Assembly (NCBI RefSeq): GCF_015155755.1
Contig: NZ_VWPI01000013.1
Span: 1 to 32,546 of the forward strand
Reading direction: 5' to 3'
From: Komagataeibacter sp. FXV3
GTDB taxonomy: Bacteria; Pseudomonadota; Alphaproteobacteria; Acetobacterales; Acetobacteraceae
DNA length: 32,546 nucleotides
Shown: piece by piece, positions 16,863 to 27,003 of the stretch
Layout of the letters: every line of letters begins with the position of its first letter
Position numbering within the stretch: position 1 is the stretch's first letter
Program-made: the position numbers and the translations under genes
The notes under the pieces: generated by a model
The model's input: only the letters and a program-made list of their open reading frames with translations
What the model was told of the DNA's origin: nothing
The model's database searches: none

Positions 16863-17281
16863 TGACAGGCCAGGTAACACATAAGCGGATCCGCTGTTTC
16901 AACACGCGTGATACCTATCCCGAACAGAACCTGGATAATGACCTGTGTCAGGCTGTCGTCGCGGGCCAGACGGTTTATGTGCGCGGCCAGGTGCCGCAGG
17001 ATCTCGATACGCGTGAAAATGTTGCGGTTGGCGATCCGGTGGGCCAGGCTGAAAAGGTAATGGATAATATCGAACTGCTGCTGAAGGAAGCCGGTTCCGA
17101 ACTGTCCCATATCTGCAAGGTTACGGTGTACCTGACCGATATCCGTTACCGGGAAGCGACATATCGTGTTCTGGGGCGGCGTATGAAGGGGGTCTTCCCC
17201 GTTTTCACGGGGCTGGTTGTCGTGGCGCTGGCCCGCCCGGAATGGCTGATCGAGGTGGATGTTATCGCTGTCATTCCATAA
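16862..17281 (+). CDS. RidA family (YjgF/YER057c/UK114) protein
   Basis: The 139-residue protein has the RidA pattern: FNTRDTYPEQN, VYVRGQVPQD, GQAEKVMDNIELLLKEAG, HICKVTVYLTDIR and FPVFTGLVVVALARPEWLIEVDVIAV. The usual catalytic arginine around residue 105 is not evident, since the canonical GxRP/xxR motif reads ALARPEWLIE with Arg shifted, so the activity may differ from imine deamination. RidA proteins hydrolyse reactive enamine/imine intermediates; RutC of the pyrimidine pathway is a family member acting beside an oxygenase and reductase. The start overlaps the HpaB-like stop by one base, indicating translational coupling. A hairpin terminator follows. Confidence 0.9.
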   Translation: MTGQVTHKRIRCFNTRDTYPEQNLDNDLCQAVVAGQTVYVRGQVPQDLDTRENVAVGDPVGQAEKVMDNIELLLKEAGSELSHICKVTVYLTDIRYREATYRVLGRRMKGVFPVFTGLVVVALARPEWLIEVDVIAVIP

Positions 17282-17307
17282 AGTATTTATACATAAGGTT
17301 TTTTTAT

Positions 17308-17341
17308 CAGGGCTGCTGTTGCTGGCGCGACAGCAGCCCTG
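17308..17341 (+). terminator. Strong hairpin after the RidA gene
   Basis: CAGGGCTGCTGT and ACAGCAGCCCTG form a perfect 12-base stem with a 10-base loop, 26 bases after the RidA stop. The downstream T-tract (AATGTTTGTTG) is weak, so termination may be partial. It closes the flavin reductase-HpaB-RidA operon. Confidence 0.75.
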
Positions 17342-17511
17342 AATGTTTGTTGCAAGTATTTCAGCGGATGGCGATATAACAGCCAGAATAATTGCCAAAA
17401 TGCAACATATCCCGATAAATGTATGGACAGCCAATATGGAGACGTCTGGAATGTAGGAATTCTGTTGCCTTGCCGTTACGGGAACACAATAATACAACGA
17501 TGTTATCTCTG

Positions 17512-17525
17512 CTTGTACATACATG
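17512..17525. promoter_or_regulatory. HutC-like operator before the TonB receptor
   Basis: CTTGTACATACATG contains the core TGTACATACA at 17514-17523, which fits TGTA-N2-TACA. It lies 107 bases before the receptor start codon, a normal operator position. It suggests the receptor is derepressed by urocanate together with hut genes. Confidence 0.55.
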
Positions 17526-17629
17526 TGGTTATGCAGCCGGCCCCGGGCCGGAAAAGTCAGCAGACACAGGCATGGCGCGTGTTGCTGGTGCAATCAGATA
17601 TTTCCTGTCATGATTTTTAAGGGGGCAGT

Positions 17630-19993
17630 ATGCGCAGACGTTCGACTGGCTTGACTGTATGTATGATACTGTCATCAACATTCCTGACTAATGGACTGCG
17701 TCTGCACATGGCCCATGCGGCCGATGTCGTGCAAAAAAATCCTGTCAATGCAAAGGCGACGACTGCATCCGGTGGCGCGACGACGGCTGCCAGGGCGGGG
17801 GGCACGACAGTCAATACGGGCATCAATGCCACCGGGGCGGGTGAGCAGCTGCGTGTCACGCGCACGCGTTCGTATGGGGGCCTGATCCGTAACGAAACGG
17901 CGGCGAAATCGGTCAGTACCGTGTCCCATGATTATATTGCCAAGCAGGCGCCCGCGTCCAACCCGCTGGCGCTGGTGGCCATGTCACCGGGTGCGAACGT
18001 GTCCATGGGCGACCCGTTTGGTGTCAGTGATGAATCCGATATCAATGTCCGCGGCCTGAACCAGCAGGAAATTGGCTTCACCTTCGAAGGGGCGCCAATG
18101 AACGATCCGGATGACTATACCCCCAATTCGTCCGAATGGGTGGATAGCGAGAACATGGATAACGTCCAGCTGCAGCAGGGCGCCCCCAGCATCGAAACCC
18201 CCACCACCACGTCATCTGGCGGCACCATGGCCGTCAAGATGCGCGGACCCAAGCATACCCGTGGCGGCGAATTCGATGTCAGTTACGGCACGCACCAGAT
18301 GAACCGCCAGTTCATCCGGTATGACAGTGGGGATATCGCCAATACCGGTCTGCGGGCATTTGCGTCCTTTTCCGACCTGACCAGTCGCGCCTGGCGTGGT
18401 CCCGGGCGGAACAACCGCTGGCATGTGGACTACAAGCTGATCAAGGAATGGGGTGACGGAAATTACATTTCCCTGTCCGGTTCCTACAACAATGAACATA
18501 CGGCGTGGTACAGCACCCCGACCCTGAGCGACTGGAATAAATACGGGCTGAAGAACAACCCTGATGACATGCAGGGAAAATATACCTTTGGCAGTCCAAA
18601 TTATTACAAATCCTATGCCACCAGCTGGACCGACTATTTCCTGAGCGCACCGTCACATTTCAAGCTGGCGCGTAACCTGACACTGGATGTAACACCTTAT
18701 TATTACCATGGCAGCGGGAACTATCCCTTTGGCGTGACAACCGTTTCGACAACCGGGCCGTATTATAACGGAACGATGCCCAATTCTTCACCGCTTGCAG
18801 GGAACAATTATTCGGAAGATGGTCAGACCGCGGCAATCCAGAACTGGATTGGCGTGGAAGGCTATACAGGATTCAACTCCACCCTGCATTACAAGGTGGC
18901 CAACCATGACCTCGTCTTCGGGTACTGGTATGGCTATACCGACATGCATGTTGATGAACCGCTTAGCGGGCTGGATGCGTCCGGCAATTCAACGGGCTAC
19001 CTGCGGCAGCAGGATGGCACCACGCTGAATGAATGGTCCTATCACACCATTACCCAGACGAATGCGCTGTATATTGGCGATACCATGCATTTCCTGAACA
19101 GGAAGCTGACACTGGATGTTGGCTTCAAGGAAGTCATGGCGGCACGAAATGGCACGCTAAACCAGCCTGGTCCCCAGTACAACGCCAATTATTATTCGGC
19201 ACAGCCGCTGCCGCGCATGTCCATCAGCTACAAGTTCAACCCGAATATCATGGTATTCGGCAACGTGACGACCAGTTATCGCCTGCCATTGGGTTCCGCT
19301 TTCTACAACCAGTATGACAGTCCGTGGGATGGCGGTATGTATCAGACCGCGAACAAGAAACTGCATGATGAATACAGTGTGTCGGAAGAAGTGGGTGCAC
19401 GGTACCATGACAAGTGGATCACGGCATCGCTGACCCTGTTCAATTACAACTTCTCGCATCACCAGATTAACGAATACATCGGTAACGTGCCGTATTATCA
19501 GGATGCGGGCAGCATGACGACGCGCGGTTTCGATGGTGAACTGGCGCTGCATCCATGGCATCACATCACGCCTTACGGGTCGGTTGAATATCTGTATGCC
19601 CGTCAGGACTCCAACATTACAATGGATGGCGTGACCTATCACACGGCAGGCAAGATGGCGACTTCCGCGCCACGCTGGATGGCGGCAGCCGGCCTGCAAT
19701 ATGATGATGGTCGTTTCTTTGGCAGTGTATCGCTGAAATATGTGGACAAGGAATACGGCACGTTCATGAACGATGAACAGATTTCCGGTCACAAGCAGGT
19801 GGACATGATGATCGGTGCCCGCGCGCCGGATATCGGCTTCCTCAAGGCGCCTTCACTGCGTCTGAACGTCATAAACCTGGCGGATCATCACTACCTGTCC
19901 GGGGTGTATAATACCGGGCCGGTTGCGGGCACCGCGCAGTACTACACGGCGCCGAACTTCGCGTGCCTGGGAACATTCAGCACGGGCTTCTGA
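17630..19993 (+). CDS. TonB-dependent outer membrane receptor
   Basis: The 787-residue protein starts with an RRR-containing signal peptide probably cleaved after AHA near residue 30. A plug domain follows (SVSTVSHDYIAKQ, NPLALVAMSPGANVSMGDPFG, INVRGLNQQEIGFTFEGAPMND), then a long aromatic-rich 22-strand-type barrel ending in phenylalanine (LGTFSTGF). Such receptors import scarce or large solutes, classically iron chelates but also other nutrients. The middle region is rich in tyrosine, asparagine and tryptophan, as expected for strands. The HutC-like box upstream suggests uptake of histidine-related or imidazole compounds, or of a histidine-metal complex. No TonB box could be fixed. AAGGGGG precedes the ATG. 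Confidence 0.92.
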   Translation: MRRRSTGLTVCMILSSTFLTNGLRLHMAHAADVVQKNPVNAKATTASGGATTAARAGGTTVNTGINATGAGEQLRVTRTRSYGGLIRNETAAKSVSTVSHDYIAKQAPASNPLALVAMSPGANVSMGDPFGVSDESDINVRGLNQQEIGFTFEGAPMNDPDDYTPNSSEWVDSENMDNVQLQQGAPSIETPTTTSSGGTMAVKMRGPKHTRGGEFDVSYGTHQMNRQFIRYDSGDIANTGLRAFASFSDLTSRAWRGPGRNNRWHVDYKLIKEWGDGNYISLSGSYNNEHTAWYSTPTLSDWNKYGLKNNPDDMQGKYTFGSPNYYKSYATSWTDYFLSAPSHFKLARNLTLDVTPYYYHGSGNYPFGVTTVSTTGPYYNGTMPNSSPLAGNNYSEDGQTAAIQNWIGVEGYTGFNSTLHYKVANHDLVFGYWYGYTDMHVDEPLSGLDASGNSTGYLRQQDGTTLNEWSYHTITQTNALYIGDTMHFLNRKLTLDVGFKEVMAARNGTLNQPGPQYNANYYSAQPLPRMSISYKFNPNIMVFGNVTTSYRLPLGSAFYNQYDSPWDGGMYQTANKKLHDEYSVSEEVGARYHDKWITASLTLFNYNFSHHQINEYIGNVPYYQDAGSMTTRGFDGELALHPWHHITPYGSVEYLYARQDSNITMDGVTYHTAGKMATSAPRWMAAAGLQYDDGRFFGSVSLKYVDKEYGTFMNDEQISGHKQVDMMIGARAPDIGFLKAPSLRLNVINLADHHYLSGVYNTGPVAGTAQYYTAPNFACLGTFSTGF

Positions 19994-20010
19994 TCCGGTT
20001 GTGTTCCATG

Positions 20011-20045
20011 AAGGGGTCATGCCAGCGGGCATGGCCCCTTTTTTT
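20011..20045 (+). terminator. Rho-independent terminator of the TonB receptor gene
   Basis: AAGGGGTCATGCC pairs with GGCATGGCCCCTT (one T-G wobble) around a short AGCG loop and is followed by a run of T. It begins 18 bases after the receptor stop. Confidence 0.9.
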
Positions 20046-20133
20046 GTGGGTCTGGATAGGTTTTGACTATCCATCTGGTACGTTTTTTGTTGTTGTCCTA
20101 TATGGGATAAACATTACGATTTCGGTTATCTGA

Positions 20134-20143
20134 AATACATACA
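20134..20143. promoter_or_regulatory. Weak HutC-like box before the GMC gene
   Basis: AATACATACA matches TGTACATACA at 8 of 10 positions, with the intact half-site continuing TG. It is 177 bases from the GMC start codon. Low confidence. Confidence 0.2.
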
Positions 20144-20150
20144 TGATATC

Positions 20151-20262
20151 AGAAGCTGTTTGAAAAGTCAGATCAGGAAGCATCCTGCAATCATAAGGAA
20201 GTTCCTGCCGAAGCTTTTTTCGAAAAGGCGGAGCCTGGAAACTTTTACTGTTTCTTGTCAAT
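20151..20262. repeat. Possible degenerate dispersed repeat of acetic acid bacteria
   Basis: GAAGCTGTTTGAAAAGTC (from 20152), GAAGCTTTTTTCGAAAAGG and GGAAACTTTTACTGTTTCTT recall, from memory, a dispersed intergenic element of Komagataeibacter with a GAAGCTTTTTT...AAAGCTTC core and a following AAACTTTTA. The copy here would be diverged. No terminal repeats or coding region are visible. Confidence 0.35.
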
Positions 20263-20319
20263 CAATTGTTTTCAGATGGCTTCTTATCATGATTGTGACA
20301 AGGCAAGGTATGTAAATCG

Positions 20320-21936
20320 ATGCGGCAGGCGTCCTTTCCTCGTGAATTTGACTATATCATTGTCGGGGGCGGATCCTCGGGGTGTGTGCTGGCCAATCGG
20401 TTGAGCGCCGATCCGCGTAACCAGGTCTGCCTGATTGAAGAAGGGGGCGGTGATAACACGCCCCGTATCCAGATCCCCGCCGGCACCCTGACCCTGTATA
20501 AAAGCCGCAAGCTGGCCTATCAGTTTTTCTCGGTGCCGCAGGCTGATCTGGATAATCGCCGCATTCATGTGCCGCGTGGCCGGGGTCTGGGTGGTTCCAG
20601 CATAATGAACAGCATGATCTATATCCGTGGAGACCGGTCGGATTATGATGGCTGGGCAGCACGGGGATGTGCCGGGTGGGACTATGCCTCGGTCCTGAAA
20701 TATTTCATGAAATCGGAACATGACTGCCTTGGCCATGATCCCCGCTTTCATGGGGCGCAGGGCGAACTGGATGTCACCGCCCCGCGTGAAGCCAATCCCC
20801 TGTCACGTCTGTTTATCGAAGCGGCCGAACAGGTCGGACAGAAGGAAAATCCCGATTTCAACGGCAGCGTCCTTGAAGGTGTGGGGATTTACAATGTCAC
20901 GCAGCGCGATGGAAAACGGTTGAGCGCCTATCGTGCATTTGTGCATCCCGTACGTCACCGGCCCAACCTGCATGTCATGACAGGTATGACGGTCAGATCC
21001 CTGATTATCCGGCAGCACAGGGTACTGGGGGTCAATGTGGTCTATGGCGGGCAACAGTTTGGCCTGTTCGCCCAACGGGAAACCGTACTGTCGGCGGGGG
21101 CCATTGGCTCCCCTGTCATCCTTATGGCATCGGGGATCGGGCGGGGAAATGACCTGGTGGGGGCGGGTCTGTCCGTGATCCATGAATTACCGGGAGTGGG
21201 ACAGAACCTGCAGGATCATCTGGACGGCTTGGTCACCGTGCGGTCGGATGAGGCGCGCAGCCTTGGCTTTTCATGGAAATCGTTACCCGCCGTCGTGTCT
21301 TCCCCGCATAAGTATGCCCTGTGGCGCAAGGGGTGGCTGACAACCAATTATGTCGAAGCAGGCGGCTTCGCCCGCACGCCATTGGCGGATGGGCTGCCGG
21401 ATGTCCAGTTCCATTTCGTACCCGGCTTCCGCAGCCACCGGGGGCGTCTGTTTGAAATGGGGCATGGGTTTGCCATCCATACCTGCGTGCTGCGTCCGCA
21501 TAGCCGGGGAGAAATCCGTCTGGGCCGAAATGGGCCGCAGAATATCCAGATTGATTTCCGTTTCCTGCATGATCCCCGTGACGGGACGGTCCTGCGGGAA
21601 GGGATCCGTCTGGCGCGCCAGATCATACGCGCCCCGGCCTTTGACGGCATTCGTGGGCGCGAAATGGCGCCTGGCCCCGATGTGGTGACTGACGACGAAC
21701 TGATGGCTTATATCAGGCGTAGCGCCAGTACGGTCTTCCACCCCGCAGGCACATGCCGGATGGGCATGGACGAAAACGCCGTGGTAACCCCGGACCTGAA
21801 ATTACGGGGAATGACGGGACTACGGATTGCCGATGCCTCGATCATGCCGACATTGGTCAGCGGCAATACCAATGCGCCCTGTATCATGATTGCTGAGAAA
21901 GCTGCCGATATGATCCTGTCAGACCGGCAGCAGTAA
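20320..21936 (+). CDS. GMC-family FAD oxidoreductase (choline dehydrogenase-like)
   Basis: The 538-residue protein has the GMC layout: FAD-binding YIIVGGGSSGCVLANRLS (GGGSSG at 16-21), the GLGGSSIMNSMIYIRG signature, a substrate domain, and HPAGTCRMG with the catalytic His474 near the C-terminus, ending in NTNAPCIMIAEKAADMIL. Members oxidise primary or secondary alcohols and pass electrons to quinones or oxygen. AAGG lies about 11 bases before the ATG. It stands alone between the receptor and a convergent NCS1 permease. The common annotation choline dehydrogenase is only a family label; no betaine genes are nearby, and an alcohol related to the local pathways is more likely (inference). Confidence 0.9.
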   Translation: MRQASFPREFDYIIVGGGSSGCVLANRLSADPRNQVCLIEEGGGDNTPRIQIPAGTLTLYKSRKLAYQFFSVPQADLDNRRIHVPRGRGLGGSSIMNSMIYIRGDRSDYDGWAARGCAGWDYASVLKYFMKSEHDCLGHDPRFHGAQGELDVTAPREANPLSRLFIEAAEQVGQKENPDFNGSVLEGVGIYNVTQRDGKRLSAYRAFVHPVRHRPNLHVMTGMTVRSLIIRQHRVLGVNVVYGGQQFGLFAQRETVLSAGAIGSPVILMASGIGRGNDLVGAGLSVIHELPGVGQNLQDHLDGLVTVRSDEARSLGFSWKSLPAVVSSPHKYALWRKGWLTTNYVEAGGFARTPLADGLPDVQFHFVPGFRSHRGRLFEMGHGFAIHTCVLRPHSRGEIRLGRNGPQNIQIDFRFLHDPRDGTVLREGIRLARQIIRAPAFDGIRGREMAPGPDVVTDDELMAYIRRSASTVFHPAGTCRMGMDENAVVTPDLKLRGMTGLRIADASIMPTLVSGNTNAPCIMIAEKAADMILSDRQQ

Positions 21937-21971
21937 ACAGGCGGGAAGACTGGAGCGGATCGGGGATGCCC

Positions 21972-23372
21972 TCAATCCGCTGTGGCGGCAAGGCCGGCCG
22001 GGACTGCGCGTGCCTGCCGCCCCGCTGCCCACCAGTACAGGGGCGTCGTGACAACAAGACCGACAATCCATGACAGGTCAACCCCATGCACCAGCCGCGC
22101 CATGGGCCCGGTGAACAGGGCATTGGACAGGAAGGGGATCTGGATCAGGATGCCGACAAAATAGCAGATGAAGGCCGGTTTGTTGTAACGACCATAACGT
22201 CCGCCCGTCGGGTGGAAAAAGGCTTCGACATCATATTCACCCCGATGGATCAGGTAATAATCCGTCAGGTTGATCGCGGTCCACGGAATCATGACCGACA
22301 TCAGCAGTTCAAGGAATTCGCTGTACAGCGCCATGAAGCTGCGGGCCATGAACACGGCCATAAGCAGTGCGATCGTCAGCAGCCCCGATGTAATGGCAAG
22401 GCGCAGCGCCTTCTGGTGCCGGCGCGTGGAGACAAAGGTCTGGATGATTGTCAGGGTGGACAGGGCGCCGCAATAGACATTCATCGCGTTGGCCACGGCA
22501 ATGCTGAGCGACAGGGCACACAGCACCGGCACGGCCGCGCCATGCAGCATCTGTCCCAGGGTCGCGACAATATTATGGCCACTGGCCAGCAGGCCGATCA
22601 TGGCCCCCAGCGCCATGGGTAGCACGGATCCCAGCACGGCGCCCCAGAAAGAGGCATGGAACGCCTTGCGCTCCCCATCCGGGCCGGGAGGCAGGTAACG
22701 CGATGAATCGGATACATAGGGGGCATAGGCAATCTGCCACAGGGCGGCGGTCGAAATCGTGCCCAGCAGGCCACGCGTGCTGATATGGGCGTGGCTGGCC
22801 TGCAGCAGGTCCGTGCCATGTTCCCAACCGACAAGACACAGGCACAGCATGATGGCGACCCCGCACACCCATGTCATGATACGTGCGGCCGTATGGATCA
22901 TGCCATAACCGTAAATGGCGGGAATGACGGACAGCGCCTGAATGATCAGGATGCCCCCCAGGCGGCTAAGATGCGGCACGATGAACTGCAGCCCTTCGCC
23001 ACCCAGTACCAGGTTGGAGGCGGCAAAGCCCACATACATGATGACGATCAGGGCCGTGATCGGCACGGCGCCGACAATGCCGAACTGGCCACGTGTCTGG
23101 ACCATCTGCGGTACGCCAAGGCGCGGGCCCTGCGCTGCATGCAGCGCCATGAAGATGGCGCCGATCATGTTGCCGGCAATGATGGCGGCAAGGGCGGGCA
23201 GAAAAGGCAGGCCAAAGACACCTGTCGCCAGCGCCCCGGTCACGACTGTCAGCATCATCAGGTTGGAACCGAACCATATCGTAAACAGGTCACGGGGCCG
23301 TCCGTGGCGCTGGTCCAGCGGGATACGGTATATGGTTGCGGATTCGATTTTTGTCGGAACCGTCTCTGCCAT
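21972..23372 (-). CDS. NCS1-family permease, copy 2 (possible urocanate/imidazole transporter)
   Basis: The 466-residue membrane protein shares the NCS1 signatures of the gene at 8464-9864: FMALHAAQGPRLGVPQM, QTRGQFG, LWQIAYAPYVSDSSRYLP and PWTAINLTDYYLIHRG. The same length and clear similarity show they are paralogues that have diverged. It is divergent from hutU across a 284-base control region, a position that suits a hut transporter; NCS1-like carriers in some Pseudomonas hut clusters are linked to urocanate uptake (from memory). GGAG lies about 12 bases before the ATG. Either histidine, urocanate or another small heterocycle could be the substrate. Confidence 0.9.
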   Translation of the reverse strand: MAETVPTKIESATIYRIPLDQRHGRPRDLFTIWFGSNLMMLTVVTGALATGVFGLPFLPALAAIIAGNMIGAIFMALHAAQGPRLGVPQMVQTRGQFGIVGAVPITALIVIMYVGFAASNLVLGGEGLQFIVPHLSRLGGILIIQALSVIPAIYGYGMIHTAARIMTWVCGVAIMLCLCLVGWEHGTDLLQASHAHISTRGLLGTISTAALWQIAYAPYVSDSSRYLPPGPDGERKAFHASFWGAVLGSVLPMALGAMIGLLASGHNIVATLGQMLHGAAVPVLCALSLSIAVANAMNVYCGALSTLTIIQTFVSTRRHQKALRLAITSGLLTIALLMAVFMARSFMALYSEFLELLMSVMIPWTAINLTDYYLIHRGEYDVEAFFHPTGGRYGRYNKPAFICYFVGILIQIPFLSNALFTGPMARLVHGVDLSWIVGLVVTTPLYWWAAGRQARAVPAGLAATAD

Positions 23373-23656
23373 CAGGAAATATACTCCGTAACGATATGGC
23401 GTTCCCTGTCAGGCAGGGGTTCTGTACCTATCGTAAGTGATGCATAGCGTTTGCTTGCATAACTTATTCTGTCTCAACGAAACAAAAAAATATATGCGAT
23501 GCTGAAGTTAAGGGCAGTCCGCGCCCTGGCGAACGGTTGCGGCCGCATCTGCTGCCACAGGAAAACATCATATCATTTCGGGTATGGATTGACAGGGCAA
23601 AATCGATATGCGCTAACTATTGATATATACAAGTGCATGCAAGGTGATCCGACGCT
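23373..23656. promoter_or_regulatory. Divergent control region of permease 2 and hutU
   Basis: No gene is seen in this 284-base gap. For hutU a consensus -35 TTGACA is at 23589-23594 and a TAACTA -10 candidate at 23614-23619, an 18-19 base spacing. Immediately after it, GATATATACA (23622-23631) followed by AG is an 8 of 10 match to the HutC box with a perfect right arm, well placed to block hutU transcription. AAGGTG at 23641-23646 is the ribosome binding site. Confidence 0.55.
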
Positions 23657-25354
<1,698 letters not shown>

Positions 25355-25358
25355 AATT

Positions 25359-26906
25359 ATGACAACAACAGACAAGCTGGTGCTGGAACCCGGTCAACTG
25401 ACACTGGCACAGATGCGCCAGTTCTACCTTGACGGGTCGGATGTCGCGCTGGCGGCGGGCGTGGTAGCGCACCTGCATGAAGCCGCGGCTTCCGTGACCC
25501 GGATCGTGGAACGGGGCGAGCCGGTTTACGGCGTCAATACCGGTTTTGGCAAACTGGCCAAGACACGTATCCCCGATGACAAACTGCGTGACCTGCAGCG
25601 CAACCTCGTGCTCAGCCACGCTGCAGGGATCGGGGAGCCAATGCCCGCGCGTATCGTGCGCCTGATCATGCTGCTGAAGGCAAACGGCCTGGCCCGTGGT
25701 TTTTCGGGTGTCCGGGCGGAAGTGGTCGAACTGCTGATCACCATGCTCGAACGTGGTGTCGTGCCGGTCATCCCGTACAAGGGATCGGTTGGTGCGTCCG
25801 GTGATCTGGCGCCGCTTGCGCATATGAGTGCCGTGATGATCGGGGAAGGCGAGGCCTTTATCAATGGCGAAAGGCATGCCGGGGCTGAGGCGATGCGCCT
25901 GGCCGGGCTGTCACCGCTGGAACTGGGGCCGAAGGAAGGCCTGGCACTGCTGAACGGCACGCAGGTTTCCACCGCGCTGGCGCTGGCGGCACTGTTTGAC
26001 GCCGAACGCCTGCTGCAATGCGCCCTTGCGACTGGCGGCCTGACCCTTGACGCCGCGCGCGGCACGGATGCGCCATTCGACCCACGCCTGCATGAACTGC
26101 GTGGCCAGCGTGGCCAGATCGAATGCGCCAGCGTCTATCGGGCGCTTATGCACGGATCAGCCATTCGCGCGTCCCATGTCGAGGAAGATGAGCGCGTACA
26201 GGACCCGTACTGCCTGCGTTGCCAACCGCAGGTCATGGGCGCATGTCTGGACAGCCTGCGCCATGCGGCGGGTATCCTGCTGCTGGAAGCGAATGCGGTT
26301 TCTGACAACCCCATTCATTTCGCCGATACGGATGAAATGATTTCCGGCGGCAACTTCCATGCGGAACCTGTGGCGATCGCATCTGACCTCATGGCGATTG
26401 CAGTATCGGAAATCGGGGCCATTGCCGAACGGCGCCTTGCCCTGCTGGTCGATGCGCAGATGAGCGGCCTGCCGCCGTTCCTGGTCAATGACAGTGGCCT
26501 GAATTCAGGCTTCATGATTGCACAGGTCACGGCTGCGGCCCTTGCGTCGGAAAACAAGACGCTGGCCCATCCCGCCAGTGTGGACAGCCTGCCAACGTCC
26601 GCCAATCAGGAAGATCATGTCAGCATGGCAACCTTCGCTGCCCGCCGGGTGACGGATATTGTCGATAATGTCCGTGTTATCCTCGCGGTGGAATATCTGG
26701 CGGCGGTTCAGGGCCTGGATTTCCTGGCGCCCCTGTCTTCGTCGAAATCACTGGTCGCGGCAGCGCAGGTCCTGCGCGCGCATGTTCCGTTCTTTGAACA
26801 GGATCGCCTGTTCACGCCCGACATCGAAAAGGCGGCGGAACTGCTGGCGGATGGCAGTCTGGTCACAACCATTGGCCAGCATGTGGCGCTGCCGCAGGTC
26901 GGATAG
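25359..26906 (+). CDS. hutH: Histidine ammonia-lyase HutH
   Basis: HutH removes ammonia from L-histidine to give urocanate, the first step of the pathway. The 515-residue protein carries the self-made MIO electrophile motif [14 protein letters not shown], with Ala146-Ser147-Gly148 as cyclising residues, and the catalytic tyrosine in YGVNTGFG (Tyr58). Further family marks are [20 protein letters not shown] and [15 protein letters not shown]. Length is in the HutH range, and the histidine-typical SCRPQ-like loop supports HutH over PAL or TAL. The start lies 4 bases after the hutU stop. A long hairpin follows the gene. Confidence 0.98.
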   Translation: MTTTDKLVLEPGQLTLAQMRQFYLDGSDVALAAGVVAHLHEAAASVTRIVERGEPVYGVNTGFGKLAKTRIPDDKLRDLQRNLVLSHAAGIGEPMPARIVRLIMLLKANGLARGFSGVRAEVVELLITMLERGVVPVIPYKGSVGASGDLAPLAHMSAVMIGEGEAFINGERHAGAEAMRLAGLSPLELGPKEGLALLNGTQVSTALALAALFDAERLLQCALATGGLTLDAARGTDAPFDPRLHELRGQRGQIECASVYRALMHGSAIRASHVEEDERVQDPYCLRCQPQVMGACLDSLRHAAGILLLEANAVSDNPIHFADTDEMISGGNFHAEPVAIASDLMAIAVSEIGAIAERRLALLVDAQMSGLPPFLVNDSGLNSGFMIAQVTAAALASENKTLAHPASVDSLPTSANQEDHVSMATFAARRVTDIVDNVRVILAVEYLAAVQGLDFLAPLSSSKSLVAAAQVLRAHVPFFEQDRLFTPDIEKAAELLADGSLVTTIGQHVALPQVG

Positions 26907-26913
26907 GGCGGAC

Positions 26914-26962
26914 ATATCCCTTTCCCGATCTTTATTATTGTAAAGTAATGGGTTAGGGATAT
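26914..26962 (+). terminator. Extended hairpin between hutH and the FMN dehydrogenase gene
   Basis: ATATCCCT (26914-26921) pairs with AGGGATAT (26955-26962), CCC (26924-26926) with GGG (26950-26952), and CTTTA with TAAAG near the loop. The T-tract after it is absent, so it may be a weak terminator, an attenuator or an RNA-processing stem that lowers expression of the next gene. Confidence 0.5.
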
Positions 26963-27003
26963 TTCAGGTCATGACGTAACAAGGACGTGGAGAAAGACGG
27001 GCG

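Larger units (their letters stand above)
17282..17629 (+). promoter_or_regulatory. 348-base gap before the TonB receptor: terminator, then promoter region
   Basis: The first 60 bases hold the RidA terminator. The rest is AT-rich with no convincing coding region, and holds the HutC-like box at 17512-17525 and an AAGGGGG ribosome binding site just before the receptor start. -35/-10 elements were not clear by eye. Confidence 0.45.

Noticed and set aside
25359-26906. HutH as ergothionase (thiourocanate pathway)
   Set aside because: The MIO motif, loop sequences and the adjacent complete urocanate route fit histidine ammonia-lyase; there are no other ergothioneine-specific genes.
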